DNA from: Carya illinoinensis
Lineage: Eukaryota > Streptophyta > Magnoliopsida > Fagales > Juglandaceae
NCBI RefSeq assembly: GCF_018687715.1
Contig: NC_056760.1
Span: 31,655,001 to 31,719,000, forward strand
Reading direction: 5' to 3'
Length of the DNA: 64,000 nucleotides
In this document: one piece after another, positions 34,155 through 47,013 of the stretch
Layout: each line of letters opens with the position of its first letter
Position numbering within the stretch: position 1 is the stretch's first letter
Program-made: the position numbers and the translations under genes
Notes under the pieces: model-generated
Seen by the model: only the letters and a program-made list of their open reading frames with translations
Told to the model about the DNA's origin: nothing
The model's database searches: none

Positions 34155-37100
34155 AGTTTTTGGCGCCAAGGAAATTCTGTTTGCAGGAAATTGGGACTTG
34201 GAGAGATGAAGCATACAACAATTTCCTTGCAACTAGCGGATCGGTCCATCAAGTATCCACGTGGGATCATAGAAGATGTATTGGTAAAGGTGGATAAGTT
34301 CATTTTTCCTGCTGATTTTGTGGTGTTGGACATGGAAGAAGATGAAGATGTCCCACTAATTCTTGGGCGACCATTCCTGGCCACGGGAAGAGCTTTAATT
34401 GATGTTCAAAAGGGTGAATTGACATTGCGGGTTAATAAGGAAGAAGTTATGTTCAACATCTACCAAGCCATGAAATTTCCAGAAGATCCAAGTACTTGCT
34501 TTCGGGTAGATGTCATTAAGCAATGTGTAGAAGAGGCCTTTCAAGAAGATATGCCATCCGACCACCTAGAGCGCTGTATCACCTCTTCATCTCATGCTCT
34601 TGATTTTAAAAATTCTGTTGTTTGTGAATCTGACTTGCCTTTTGTTAGTGAAGAATTTCTCCACTATGTTTTTGCTTTGGAAGCATTGCAGCAGGTTACA
34701 TCACTTAGTAATGAAGTGGGGAAGCTAGAGCCGGTGGTACCAAAGAGTGAATCTGGAGTTGATAAAGAAAAGATGCAGAAAAATACTCAGGAGTTGAAGC
34801 AATTACCTGAGCATCTTCGCTATGCATTCTTGGGTGATAGTGATACATTTCCAGTGATTATTGCTACATCACTCACACCTGAAGAAGAGGAAAAGTTGCT
34901 GCGTGTATTGAGGGAGCATAGAACAGCCTTGGGATGGACTATTTCTGACATAAAAGGAATAAGTCCCTCCATTTGCATGCACAAGATTTTAATGGAGGAG
35001 CTTTACAAGCCAACAATTGAGCACCAAAGAAGATTAAATCCAGCAATGAAGGAAGTAGTGAGAGCTGAAATTTTGAAACTCCTTAATGCTGGAATTATAT
35101 ATGCTATTTCAGACAGTTCATGGGTAAGTCCAGTGCAAGTTGTACCAAAGAAGGGTGGAATGACGGTAGTGAAAAATGAAAATAATGAATTCATTCCTAC
35201 AAGAACGGTCACGGGATGGCGTGTATGCATGGATTACCGCAAGTTGAATAAAGCAACAAGGAATGATCATTTTCCACTTCCATTCATTGATCAGATGTTG
35301 GATCGATTGGCTGGGTACTCCTACTATTGGTTTTTGGATGGTTATTCGGGGTATAATCAGATTGCTATAGCTCCTGAAGATCAAGAGAAGACTACATTCA
35401 CATGCCCCTATGGGACGTTTGCTTTTAGGAGGATGCCATTTGGATTGTGCAACGCCCCTGCGACATTTCAACGTTGCATGATGGCTATCTTTTCTGACAT
35501 GGTGGAAGATATAATGGAAGTATTTATGGATGACTTTTCAGTTTTTGGTACATCTTTTGATCATTGTTTGCATAACTTAGCTCTTGTTTTGCAGAGATGT
35601 GAAGGTAAGAATCTGGTCCTGAACTGGGAGAAGTGTCATTTCATGGTTCAAGAAGGAATCGTGCTGGGCCATAGAGTGTCATCCAAAGGAATTGAGGTGG
35701 ATCGAGCAAAAATTGCAACCATAGAGAAACTACCACCTCCAAAGAATGTGAAGGGAATCAGAAGTTTTCTGGGACATGCGGGATTTTATAGAAGATTTAT
35801 CAAGGATTTTTCTAAACTCTCTAAACCTTTATGTAATCTTCTTGAGAAAAATTCTGCATTTGACTTTGATGTTGTTTGTTTGCAAGCCTTTAATGCACTC
35901 AAGGAGAAGCTAATTTCAGCACCAATTGTGATTGTGCCTGATTGGAGTCAACCTTTTGAAGTTATGTGCGATGCAAGTGACTTTGCAATTGGAGCAGTGT
36001 TGGGGCAAAGGCGAGACAAGCTGTTTAGAGCCATCTATTATGCAAGCCGGATATTGAATGAAGCTCAGTTAAATTATACAACAACTGAGAAGGAGATGCT
36101 TGCTGTGGTGTTTGCTTGTGACAAATTTCGGTCCTACCTCATTGGGACAAAGGTGATAGTGTTCACTGATCATGCAGCACTTCGCTATTTGTTTGGCAAG
36201 AAGGATGCTAAGCCTAGGCTAATTCGTTGGATCCTCCTTCTTCAAGAATTTGATTTGGAGATTCGAGACAAGAAGGGAAGTGAAAATTTAGTGGCTGACC
36301 ATCTCTCTCGGTTAGAGCAAGAGGAAGAAAGACTAGATTCAGTGGTCCAAGAGGCATTCCCTGATGAGCAGTTGTTTGCATGTGAGATCAAGCTTCCGTG
36401 GTATGCTGATATTGTTAATTATCTGGCTTGTAAAGTTTTACCACCTGATCTTACTTACCATCAACGTAAGAAATTTTTGCATGATGTGAATCACTATCTT
36501 TGGGATGAGCCTTTGGTTGTTCAAAAGATGCCCTGATCAAATCATTAGAAGATGTGTGCCGGAAGAAGAGATGCAAGACATCCTCCATCATTGCCATTCC
36601 TCATCATATGAAGGACACTTTGGAGCCACCCGTACAGCAGCTAAGGTACTTCAAAGTGGGTTCTTTTGGCCTTCCATTTTTCGTGATAGTTACACTTTGG
36701 TGAAAACTTGTGACCGGTGCCAACGTATGGGAAATATTTCAAGGCGTCATGAGTTACCATTGAAAGGTATCTTAGAAGTTGAGTTGTTTGATGTTTGGGG
36801 AATAGATTTTATGGGGCCTTTTCCTCCTTCTTTTGGTTTTGCTTATATCTTGCTAGCAGTTGACTATGTGTCAAAATGGGTGGAAGCAATTGCTACAACA
36901 ACAAATGATGCAAAGGTAGTGCTCAAATTTCTGCACAAGAACATATTCACAAGATTTGGCACTCCACGAGCTATTATTAGTGATGAAGGGACTCACTTTT
37001 GCAACAAGTTATTTGAGAATCTTCTTTCTAAATATGGTGTGAAGCACAAGATAGCACTTGCTTACCATCCTTAAACTAATGGTCAAGCTGAAATTTCAAA

Positions 37101-37680
37101 TAGAGAGATCAAGAACATCCTTGAGAAGACGGTCAAAATCAATAGAAAGGATTGGGCGAAGAAGCTTGATGATGCTTTGTGGGCATACCGTACAGCCTTT
37201 AAAACACCTATCGGGATGTCTCCATACCGATTAGTGTTTGGAAAGGCATGTCATCTTCCTGTAGAGTTGGAGCATAGAGCTTATTGGCTGTGAAAAAGTT
37301 TAACTTTGATTTGAAGGCAGCAGGTGAAAAGCGACTTCTTCAATTGAATGAGATGGAAGAGTTCCGGAATGATGCATATGAAAATGCAAAGATCTATAAA
37401 GAAAGGACGAAGAAGTGGCATGACAAACAGATTCTTAGGCGAGAGTTTGCTCCAGGACAACAAGTTTTACGCTTCAATTCACGACTCAAACTCTTTCCGG
37501 GAAAGTTGAAATCAAGATGGACGGGTCCTTATACAATTCATGAAGTTTCCTCTTTTGGAGCAGTAGATTTGAAGGGACAAGACTGGGAATATTTTCAGAG
37601 TTAATGGTCAGAGATTGAAGCACTACTATGGAGAGCAAATGGAGAGGAACTATGCATTTATTCCTCTTGGAGATCCTAAT
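34143..37680 (+). pseudogene. Protease-C-terminus/RT/RNase H/integrase frame with lesions
   Basis: The first 797 codons (34143-36536) start in the last bases of the LTR. They read through the PBS and enter the protease at RKLGLGE, after its missing active site. PLILGRPFLATGRALI is present, then a full RT with FMDD and an RNase H. Compared with 2-2704, an extra G at about 36515 shifts the frame before the integrase. A TAA at 37072-37074 replaces a Gln codon just before the integrase catalytic Glu. One base is missing at about 37287 and one is added at about 37575. Integrase cannot be made in one piece, so the element is not autonomous. Confidence 0.92.
34161..34168 (+). promoter_or_regulatory. 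Residual primer-binding site
   Basis: TGGCGCCA is the first 8 bases of the tRNA-Asp-type PBS. The sequence then departs (AGGAAATTCTG) from the expected match, because the internal deletion begins here. Confidence 0.65.
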
Positions 37681-37683
37681 TGA

Positions 37684-39317
37684 TGATCATTGAAAAGTCT
37701 GGCTGTAGACTTTAAAACAAGCGCTTATGGGAGGCAAACCCATAGATCTATCTTTATTTATTTCATTTATTTATTATCTTTATTTATTTAAGTTTTAACA
37801 AATTGGTTTTTTATGCAGGTTTATTTAGCAAGAATAAAGAGCTGGAAAATTTTAAAACCTCGGAAGGTTCACCATGAAACCAGGGAAGTTCCTTTATTTC
37901 TTCAATCCTTTTTACTTTTGCATCACAATGAGGACATTGTTTAGTTTAAGTTTGGGGGTGTAAACTCCTATAATTATTTGATCCTCTTGTTTTCTAAGTC
38001 TTGGGTTGTTGATGGGTTGTTTGAGTCTCTTACCAAGCATGCATTGGAGTAAGATTGAATTCTCTATGACTCTGAAATTTGTGATTGAAGATGGTTTTGA
38101 GAAAAATTCTCAAAAATTTCTTTTATGTCAAGTGAAGTTTTGTGGGTACTTTGGTTTAAATCTTTGACCTTGAACACAATTGAGCACATAGTCGTTTTTC
38201 TCTTATTCCATTTTGCTTATGAAGAGAAGAAGTTGAATTAATTGAAAGAGGGAGGTTCGATTTGCTTTGCTCTAGAATCCGTTGATGGGTCCTTGAGGCG
38301 AAATCCTAGTTGAGACCAAATATTAGAGAAATGATCTAGGCATTTCTTTGGCATAACCAAAAAGCTTTCCCAGCCGTCCTAAATGTCATGCCATCATTAT
38401 ATGGTGTGTTTCCATAGTCAACCCCCTTGAGCCTTCATGAGCCTTTATTGATTCTTTAAACTACATAAACCATGCCCTATCTAAGCCTGAAAAACAATGA
38501 ATCTACCGTTGAGAGTTTGAGAAAATACTTTGGTGGAGAGTTACATTTAAAAGAGAAAATTGGTTTCATGATGAAACGTATTATGTTTGCTCTATTTGAT
38601 CAAAGAAAAAGAAGAAGAAGAAAGGAAGTGATTAAAAAAAGAAAAGAAAAGAAAAGAAAAAGAAGTCGCCAAGCGGAAAATGAATTACCTCAAATTTTTT
38701 TAAGGGAAGTGTTGGTATTACATCAGTGATTACAGCAATAATAATGCCACAAGTATGAGCATATTGCCAAGAAAGAGCTATGATTTGAATCATGTGAGTT
38801 TCTCTTTTAATGTTCTTTTCACTAAGTATTTTCCCAGTTTGATTTAATTTCCCATATCCAGTTCTTTCTTAACCCTCACCTTGTGGCCTATCATTACAAC
38901 CTTAATAAAGACATTTTGATCTTTGATTTTGGTGTTGACTACATTAGTGGAGAGGATTTCTGAAAATTGGACTTATGGGGTTAAGTTTTAAGATAATTCT
39001 TCTGATTTTGGTTGTTCTACTTTTATCTGAGTTTGCAGGTGGTTTGAGGTTAAATTGACTATATCACACACACACTCAAGGTCTTAGCTTTAGGTTGAAG
39101 TAAACGCCTAACTCTTGTTTGACAAATTGCAAAATGTTTGATCGATTTTCTTGCTATCTTTGATGTTAAATGAGTAAGATACTAGAGATGAAATCTAAAT
39201 TCATAAAAGCTTGGTGAGTGATGATACTTCTCTTTGGGGTCGAGTTGATATTGCCTAAACTATCATTTGTTTTTCTTTTTGTTTGAGGACAAACAAAGTT
39301 GTAAGTTTGGGGGTATT
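37684..39317 (+). other. Post-pol region of Athila-like element
   Basis: Colinear with 2705-4394 but without its long A run. It has the same two polypurine motifs, at 37948-37959 and immediately before the 3' LTR. Confidence 0.75.
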
Positions 39318-40588
39318 TGATGACTTGCAAAATTTCATATTGCAGATTTTACAAGTTCGCTCGAGCGGAGGCTTTTGGCCGCTCGAGCTAATTCAGGCAG
39401 ATTCAAACGCTCGACTGCCACTCGACAGGGAGCTCGAGCGGGTTGCTGAAAAACGAAGATCGCTCGAGCAGAGACATTGGCCGCTCGAGCGAAATCAGGC
39501 AGAGTCGAACGCTCGACGCGCGCTTGACACCCCGCTCGAGCGAACATCGTATTTTGACAGATTTTAGGTTTTCCGCCGTGGGACCATATAAAAGCCATTT
39601 TTCACTCTAGAGCCGCGGTTTTTGACTGGAGAACACTCTTTGGGAGAGAAAAACATAGCTAGAGGGATTCAAATCATTTGGTTTGGAGACGGAATTCCAA
39701 TTTATTGCACGTACGTTGGATTTATACACGAGCACGAACGGGAGAAAAGCGTTGAATCGTTCCCTTGAGCTTTTGACGACGAGTTGAGGCTGCAAGGAGG
39801 ATTTTTCAGTGTTTATTTTCTTCTTCCCATCTTCTCAGAACAATTATGGTGAATTCGTTTATGTTGAATTCCATTTCTAGCATGAGCTAAATTTTCTTTA
39901 TTCTAGGAAAACGATGTAACCTATTTCCGAACTATGCTTGTTTGTCCATGCTAATTTAATGCAATTCTCTCTTTGTTTATCTGATTTATTCTGAGTTTAA
40001 TGCTTCTAATTAACTGGCCATTGATTAGATGATTATTAATCTTGTGATTTGCTATCGAAAGAGGGAATCATATGGTAGATCTTGGATATTTCAGCATAGG
40101 TAAGTATAGAGATCGAAAGACTTGTATGAACCTGTGTAGTAATTAAATCATTGGTCTTATTGCGTTCTTGATTATTTAATTTGCATACTCTTGTGTGAAT
40201 TGATAAACTAGAATCACTTCCAATTGACTATCGAAAGAGGCTTTTGGATGAATTAGAGATTTGCTAATAGACAAAAGAGGTTTAAGTTAAATTAGCTGGA
40301 TGAGAAAAGCATAGTGAAGAATTATGGTGAAATCGATTTCCTAGAAGTTTTCTTCCCTATTGAATTTGATCTTTGAAAGTCAGTTTTATTTTCTTTGCTT
40401 ATTTCTCTTTGAGTTGATCTAGTTTTATTTGCAACTACAAAAACCTTAGCGATTCCTCTAGATAAAATTGAGATTAGTATAATTTTGGTATTTGGCAAGA
40501 GTAAGGTACCAATCCCTGAGGACAATACTCTTCTTACCACTTTATTATAAAACTACGATACTGTGCACTTGCAGTTTTGCACCGGTCA
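39318..40588 (+). repeat. 3' LTR of Athila-like element
   Basis: Ends match the 5' LTR. It is 50 bp shorter because one repeat unit of the palindrome array is missing. TATA box at 39587-39594. Confidence 0.96.
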
Positions 40589-40593
40589 GTATG

Positions 40594-42010
40594 CCAGTCA
40601 ACAGAAACATGACCAAATAGCCGAGGCCTAATAATCCTGATGCCCATTAACAAAGGTCACAAATAAATAAAACTAGCACAAAGCCTAAACCAGACCATAA
40701 ATTAAGATGTTCAAACAGGCGGGAATTTAACCTCCAAAAAAAAAAAAAAACCAAACACCGCGCCACACTTTTTGGCTGAAGTGACAGCAAGGTTACATCT
40801 CGTGGGCACCAGAGGGTTGTCAAATTAAAACATTTTGGCTTACCAAGTATTGGCGGAAGAAGGAAGCACCGAGGAAGAGGGCAGTGTCTGAAGATTATGG
40901 AGAAGAGGTTAGTGTCTGAAAGTAAAAATCCAAACCTGAGTTTAGGCTCGACTTGGGATTCAGTGTGACAAGAGGAATAGCAGGAGATTCAAAGAACAAG
41001 TACATAGTTACACTCAGCCCCTCTTCTATTTTGTTTGGATGAGGACTCATTTTCCATTGTTTAGCAAGGTAAGTTAACCAGATAAAAGAAGGGATTTTTC
41101 TAAACATAGATCTGTTTGGATATGCTGAATGTTGCCCTATTTAAAGAGCTTTTCTCTAGTATGGTTTGAAGTTTAACACAATAGTATTTTCAACTATTCT
41201 GCTGGGGTTTCCATTTTATAACAATGAACTTGGAAGAAACAGTAGCTTGATGGAAATGGGCTGTAAAAATGTTGTTGATAAAAGGATCCATATGTGGGCT
41301 GTTTTTATGAGTACCATAAAAAGGCATTTCCCTTCCAATCTATCCCTTAACTTAGAAATGATAGATCTACAAACCCAAAAGGTTAGGACATGCCTTTTCA
41401 ATATTGTAAGCATTCTGATACAGATTAAGAAGATTACAATAGAATTAGTAGGAGCTGTTGAAACAGATGATACATTGGTGTTTATGAAGGGGAACCCGAA
41501 GGACACATCAAACAGAATGATGGGATTTAACCAATCACACCTACCCCGAAATAAACTTGTTTCACAAAATAATCCCAACAAGCTTTTAACAAGCTTTTCA
41601 CTTTGGTTGTGATGTTATATGTAACTAATAAATTATGAGTTATTGGAAGCATGATGTCTGAATCATTTAACAAAAAAACAAAAAATAGTTAGCCAATAAA
41701 TCTATTTGGTGAACCATTAAAGGTGAACTATATGTTGTTGTTTTGGTGAAAAGGTGTCAATATGCTATGGTAAAAAGTTTCTGCATTGATATTTTGAAGT
41801 GCAATAATAACTCATTTATATTTTCTGGCACACTTTGCCCAGTCATGTTTATGTTAATGTAATTGTTGGTCTGAGCAAACATAAGTGTATAAATGCCAGA
41901 AAAAAGTAACGCATAATAAGTTTGATAGTGGTGATAACTGTGGAGGTAAAGGGGTATCCATCACAGCTTGCATTGATGAAATGATAACATCATTACAGGA
42001 AATTAACCTA
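40594..42010. other. CACTA interior, no recognised gene
   Basis: A 148-codon plus-strand ORF at 41166-41612 has no domain I recognise and AT-rich composition like the surrounding DNA, so I do not call it a gene. Confidence 0.4.
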
Positions 42011-42028
42011 ATGGTTTGGATTGTAAAA

Positions 42029-42893
42029 AATGCACGTCGGGGACGAATACCCCGAGGGCCACCTCGGATAGCATCAAGCCCAACCGATGAAGTTCCACTA
42101 TGAAGCGTCCAACACAGGGCGTAAGGGATAAGGAGGTTCCCATAGTTGCTGCTGCACCAAAAGCAGTACCACCAGTGGCTTTCGAGGACGTAAACAACAC
42201 GATAAAACAGCAAGAAAATGAGGGGGGAGGCATCACAGGTTTGGCATTGTGTACCCTTCAATTGTCAAGAAAGTCCTAACAAGTATTTGCCAATCACACA
42301 TTTGTATCAAACATGATTGTTAATCACATGCTAATCTTGGGTTTTTTTTTTTTATAGGTCCACCCAAGCAATTCCTATGGAGGGGACGATCCCAAGGGCC
42401 ATGTAGGATATCAATAGAGACATGTGGAGAAGTTCCAGATGTGCTGCCCACAGTTGATGCCGCACCAGAAGCAGTCACAAAAGTGGCTGCAGAGGACGTT
42501 TCCCACGATGTAGAACAATTTGGAAATGAGGGTCGAGACATCAGAGGTTTGGGCATTTTCTAGGCTTATGCTTCGTCCAGAATTACGCTGGAAGGTCCAT
42601 TGCTATGTAATCTTGCATGGACATTTACTTGTTGATCACATTTTTTTTAATTGGCCACTTTGATTACAGATCCCCCCATAAGAAGTGGACGTCAGGGATG
42701 ATTTGCCCGAGGGACAAGTCGGATAAGGGCAAGCCAATTACAAGTTTCAGATGTGCGGCCTCCGACAAGGGGCCTAAGGGATGAGGAGGAGCCCAATGTT
42801 GATGTTGCACCAGAAGCAGTAACAGAAACTAATGTAGAGGAAGTCATGCATGCTATAGAACAGGAATGAAATGAGGGGTGAGACATCACAGGT
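42029..42893 (+). repeat. Three tandem exon-like modules upstream of the Transposase_24 gene
   Basis: Modules at about 42029-42245, 42359-42553 and 42671-42893 share the pattern of a T-rich tract with AG acceptor, a GGTCCACC-type start, GRGR...PRGP, APEAV and NEG...DI-G, followed by a GT donor-like site. The spacing is about 320 bp. Module 2 is open for most of its length. Module 3 has a TGA where module 1 has a CGA. The next copy of the acceptor leads into the transposase exon at 43018. The series looks like a duplicated N-terminal exon of that gene. Confidence 0.6.
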
Positions 42894-43017
42894 TGGGCAT
42901 TTTCAAGTCTTATATATGTAGAAAGAAAGACTTGGCATATTAATTGAGTTTAATTTGTATAATGTATGACCAATAATTTAAGCTGATTACTACAGCTTAA
43001 TAATCATTTTTTTATAG

Positions 43018-44460
43018 GTCCACCCATAAAAAAACGAGGAAGAGGGCCTGCAAAGGTACAGCATTTGAATTGCTACGGAAGTTGGGCAAGATCCCGATAA
43101 ATATAAAGGATGGGCACGGGGGTCCATCATGCGGACATGCCAATGTATTCAGTAGTCGAGTGAGTTGGATAGTGAAAGTACATGCGGATATGAGGAATGC
43201 TAGCTGGAGTGTGGTACCTGACAAGCGCAAGCATGAGCTTATCAATCGTGTTAGAGTAAGGGTTTCAGAAATGTGTAGTTTCAGAATTCAGAATAAAATC
43301 ATCTGCTTTTAATGTATGTTTTTTAGAAGCTATACAACCATGTGATATGATGCTGGTGCATATGCAGGCAGATTTCATTTTGGATTGGACCAAGGAAAAC
43401 CATCGCGAAGCTGTGGTAAATGCACTTGCTGACAAGTACAACGCCTACCATTACGAACTACACAAGCACTACAAGAAATTCGGATCACACGAGGAGGCAC
43501 TGGCTGGTCGAAAATCATCGGTGGAGCCACATGTTTGGGAGTGGCTATGTTCAACGTGGGGCAGCAGCTCATTCAAGGTATAACCTGACTTGTATTGATG
43601 GGGGGAAGTTGGGGAAACTTCATGATTTAGAAGTATTTTCTCATGAAATAGCAGATTGTATTCTACAAGTTTTTGTACATGCTTTGATTAGTCGTTGCAT
43701 TAGGTGTAAGTGTTTTGAATATTTCAGGAACAGTCTCTTAGAAACACTAATAATAGGAAAAAACAGAAGGTTAGGCATACGGGGGGAAGGAAATCCTTTG
43801 TCAGGATATTGGAAGAGAAGGTAAGACAAATGTATCAATAATATAGGTTAACATATTGATTAAAGGGGATTTTGAGCTAAAAATTGATACTAATTTTGCT
43901 TTTGAAGAGTGGGGATGCACTGAATACGATAGCATTTTACAAAGAAACACATTGGTCAAGGGAGAAGGGTAAATGGATCAATGCAGCAGCTGAACATAAT
44001 TATGTGAGTTAGCTAATCCAGATGTGATTTTCCAGTTATTTAATCCTTAGAAAATTCGTGACTGACAGGTACCTCTTGCTAATTTTGTTTGTGTGTATTT
44101 TAGAATCTTATGATAGAGAGGGTGAATGAGAAAGAATCAGAAGAAGATGGCAATGAAGCTACAGCTGATGTTTTCAAAGAGGTCTTAGGATTCAAATCAA
44201 GCTATGCAAAAGGGCTAGGCCACTCAGTCATTCCTGAGCCCAGCCCTTCGCTGAAAAAGAACAAGGCTTTTATACGATTAGCCGAAGAGAATGAAAGGAT
44301 CAAGAATAGTGCAGACAATTACAAGACTCAACTAGAGAGGATTTTGGGTGATATGGCTGCTCTGCGTAATGCATTTTCAGAGCATGACAAACAACTAAAT
44401 ATGATATCATCACAGTTGGGGTCAAGTATGGAGTCTCAACGAGAGACTCAAGAAGCTTAG
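43018..44460 (+). CDS. CACTA second protein, Transposase_24 (Ptta/En/Spm) family, spliced
   Basis: Exons 43018-43255, 43368-43577, 43728-43820, 43908-44003 and 44104-44460 join in frame with GT-AG introns and no stop until TAG at 44458-44460. Together they give about 260 residues. The protein shows the family hallmarks: a GKIPINI start, PDKRKHELINRVR, FILDWTKENHREAV, a YNAYHYELHKHYKKF helix, HVWEWLC, HTGGRKSF, ALNTIAFYKETHW and a C-terminal coiled-coil (LAEENERIKNSADNYK). Family members resemble TNPA, which binds subterminal repeats of the element. The 5' exon is uncertain and may be one of the modules at 42029-42893. Expression is unproven, but the recognised exons are undamaged, unlike TNP2. 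Confidence 0.82.
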
Positions 44461-46500
44461 GCATCTCCCTTTTGGTTCATAATTTTTTGGATTTTGGGTT
44501 TTGGGATACTTTTGTGTTTTGTGTTCCCCATATGAAGATGTTGATAAGTTAAAGGCCAACCTTTTTGATGGGTAGTATGGGCAGGTTGGGGTAAGTCCTC
44601 ATTAAAGGGTCGGGTGTCAATATTATTATATCAGCCTATTTTGTGTTTACTTGATATATAACTATTATATCACATCAGAAGTAGCTTTTCCAGGTTTGGT
44701 GATACTGAGCAAGGTCAGAATTTTGAGAATGTGAGTCAGTCACAAAAACATAGATGAATTGTATCTCTGGTTTGTAGGGCAGATTTGATATATTAATTAT
44801 CTGACTCAAACAACAGATTCCTACCTGAAGTGTTACTTGTTTATCTGTTTTTTTTTTGTAGGGTTACAAAAGTGAGCATTAAGGTAGCTGCCTCCATTGG
44901 GATTACAAAAACTCCAGTTATGTGATGGAAGGCCACTGCAGGGTCACAGCTGAGATGACAATGACTGCAAACAGAATACACATTCAATTACTGGATAGGA
45001 GCAAAACGTTATGTGCTAGTAAATATTCTGAATTCAGATAACTAGTGTTTATTCCATAAGCTTAATATCATGATGATGTTAAATACCTATATAAAAGATG
45101 CTAAATTAGCCAGTTTTTTATTAAGGCTTGTGAATGGATCCATACGTGGTTTGGGCTATTTGGGAGAATAAATAGCTGGATGCAAAACCAAGGCACTATC
45201 CTTATTAATCATAGCTGTCCAAATTTATTCACAAAGATACAGATGGCTGGTAGCATAATCCCATATTGCATTGTATATCTTCTATCTTACATCTTCACTT
45301 CTGGAGGCTAATAAGACCAGTTATATGTGTTGAAATGAATTATAATTTGGACACTATCATGTGCTGCCGGTATTTTTTTTGTTATAGCAAAATTGAGGAT
45401 TGTGTAGAACATAGTGATTGAGCTAACTGAGGGTGGGTTTCAACATTGTTTTCACAATATACTCATTAGATGTTTGGGTTATACATTTAATTCCAAGAGA
45501 TCAATCAGATCAAATCTGTACCTTAAAGATTGTGGTACAGAAGGCTTAAAGATTCAAATCATACTGCAGGCACCATTTGTTTGTCGAGTTGGGATATAAT
45601 TGTTCAGTTAATATTGTGAAAATGTATGGTCAATAGTCCAATTCTAATGGTGTTAGACACGTCCAATATCCTAAAGGATAGTTGTTACTTAGGAACTTGT
45701 ACAAAGCTGTTAATCTAATGATCTCTTGTAAATGAGCATATATAGGATTTTAGGACGAAAAAGGACCTAGTATAAAATGTTTTGAATTGTTGGTAAAAAT
45801 TAAGTTGGACTAATTTTTGGCATTGTTTGAGATAGATACCCAAAACAATAAGTTGCAAATGGGGTAGAGCTTATGACCACATGCATTCTTTGAGATTTGT
45901 TGTTGTATGTGAATTTTGCTTTTAATGATAGCTGAGTCTAGTCAAATTGTACTATGTTTATTCAGGTTCTTCTCAGCCATCTGAAATGTGTGCACAAGAG
46001 GAAACAAAGTCATTTGTTCATCTGGGTAGATCAGGTTCACATGGTCAAAATACAAGAATGTTCATGAAACTATTATGGAAGATTATTTGGAGCCAAGTTG
46101 TGTGCATTTGTAAAGTAAATATAACTGTAATCCTTTTCATGCTGATCACGGCCCTCTTGTCATTCTCCAATTTGTAAATATTTTGTAAGGTATTTCCAAT
46201 TAGCCAAATGGACAGTGGAACATGATCCAATGTTGTAAATGTTGAATGCAACATTATGTTATAGTTATCTGACTGTATTTTGTAGTATATTTTCCTTATA
46301 ATCTAATCTAATTGAAGTCATAAAACAAGTTTTTTTGAACAGTACAAAACAAATTGATGTAAAATGTACGTAATAAAAAACTTAGGTTTTACACTTTTAC
46401 CCAGGAAAAAACGTTGGTGGAAAAAGGTAGCAATCTTCCTTACAGTCATTAAACCTATTTGCCATGAGGCACCTCCATGTAAATTAAGTGGTTTGTCATT
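44461..46500. other. CACTA 3' non-coding region
   Basis: AT-rich, with no recognised gene. Several short ORFs (for example 45414-45599 and 45947-46177) have no supporting features. Confidence 0.5.
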
Positions 46501-46519
46501 TTGGAAGGATTTTCTAGAG

Positions 46520-47010
46520 ATTACATATTTTTCACGAGTATTGTGTGCGGGGAAAAATGAAACCAGGTCTAATGAAATTCATGTTATCCACAATAACAGT
46601 TCATGGGGTTTACACAGTTTCCACGAAGACATTCGGTGGGATTTACACAGTTTCCACGAAGACATTTGGTGGGGTCAAAACATACGACTTGTAGCACAGA
46701 CGTATCTCACCACAATTTACCCACGGAAACAATTCGTGGGGAATAATAATATCCACAAACATCTCTCGTGGGAAGACCACAATTCCCATGAGCCAAAAGA
46801 TAAATTGCATTGCCTTTTGCCACGAGTATTGTACAGATTTTGTGACTGAATGTACCGTGAGGAAAAGTATCTATCCCCCACGAATTATTGTTTTCGTGGG
46901 CGATAATACTTTTTTCGGCGACTTATATGCCACGAACTTCCCATGGAAAGAATTTGTGAATACAGAATTTTTCCCACGAAATTCATTGTTTTATCCACGG
47001 AAATCCACTC
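46520..47010. repeat. CACTA right subterminal repeats (CCCACGAA / TTCGTGGG)
   Basis: About eleven copies of a CCACGAA-like motif, in both orientations, lie in the last 500 bp. They include two 33-bp direct repeats at about 46607-46675 (TTTACACAGTTTCCACGAAG). Such clustered motifs are the binding sites of TNPA-type proteins in known CACTA elements. Confidence 0.75.
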
Positions 47011-47013
47011 TAG

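Larger units (their letters stand above)
32834..40588 (+). mobile_element. Athila-like element with both LTRs and TSD, gag deleted
   Basis: It is flanked by the 5-bp duplication GTATG (32829-32833 and 40589-40593). LTRs are 1321 and 1271 bp. The internal region starts with TGGCGCCA (PBS) and within about 20 bp continues in the C-terminal part of the protease, so gag and the protease active site are gone. Pol and post-pol regions follow, closely matching the element at 1-5716. It sits inside the CACTA between its two genes. Confidence 0.96.

Noticed and set aside
41166..41612. 148-codon plus-strand ORF inside the CACTA
   Set aside because: No recognisable domain, AT-rich composition and a comparable antisense ORF (41216-41581), so coding is not supported.
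43420..43824. 134-codon ORF overlapping the Transposase_24 exons
   Set aside because: Different frame from the exon that matches the family, and it reads through an intron.
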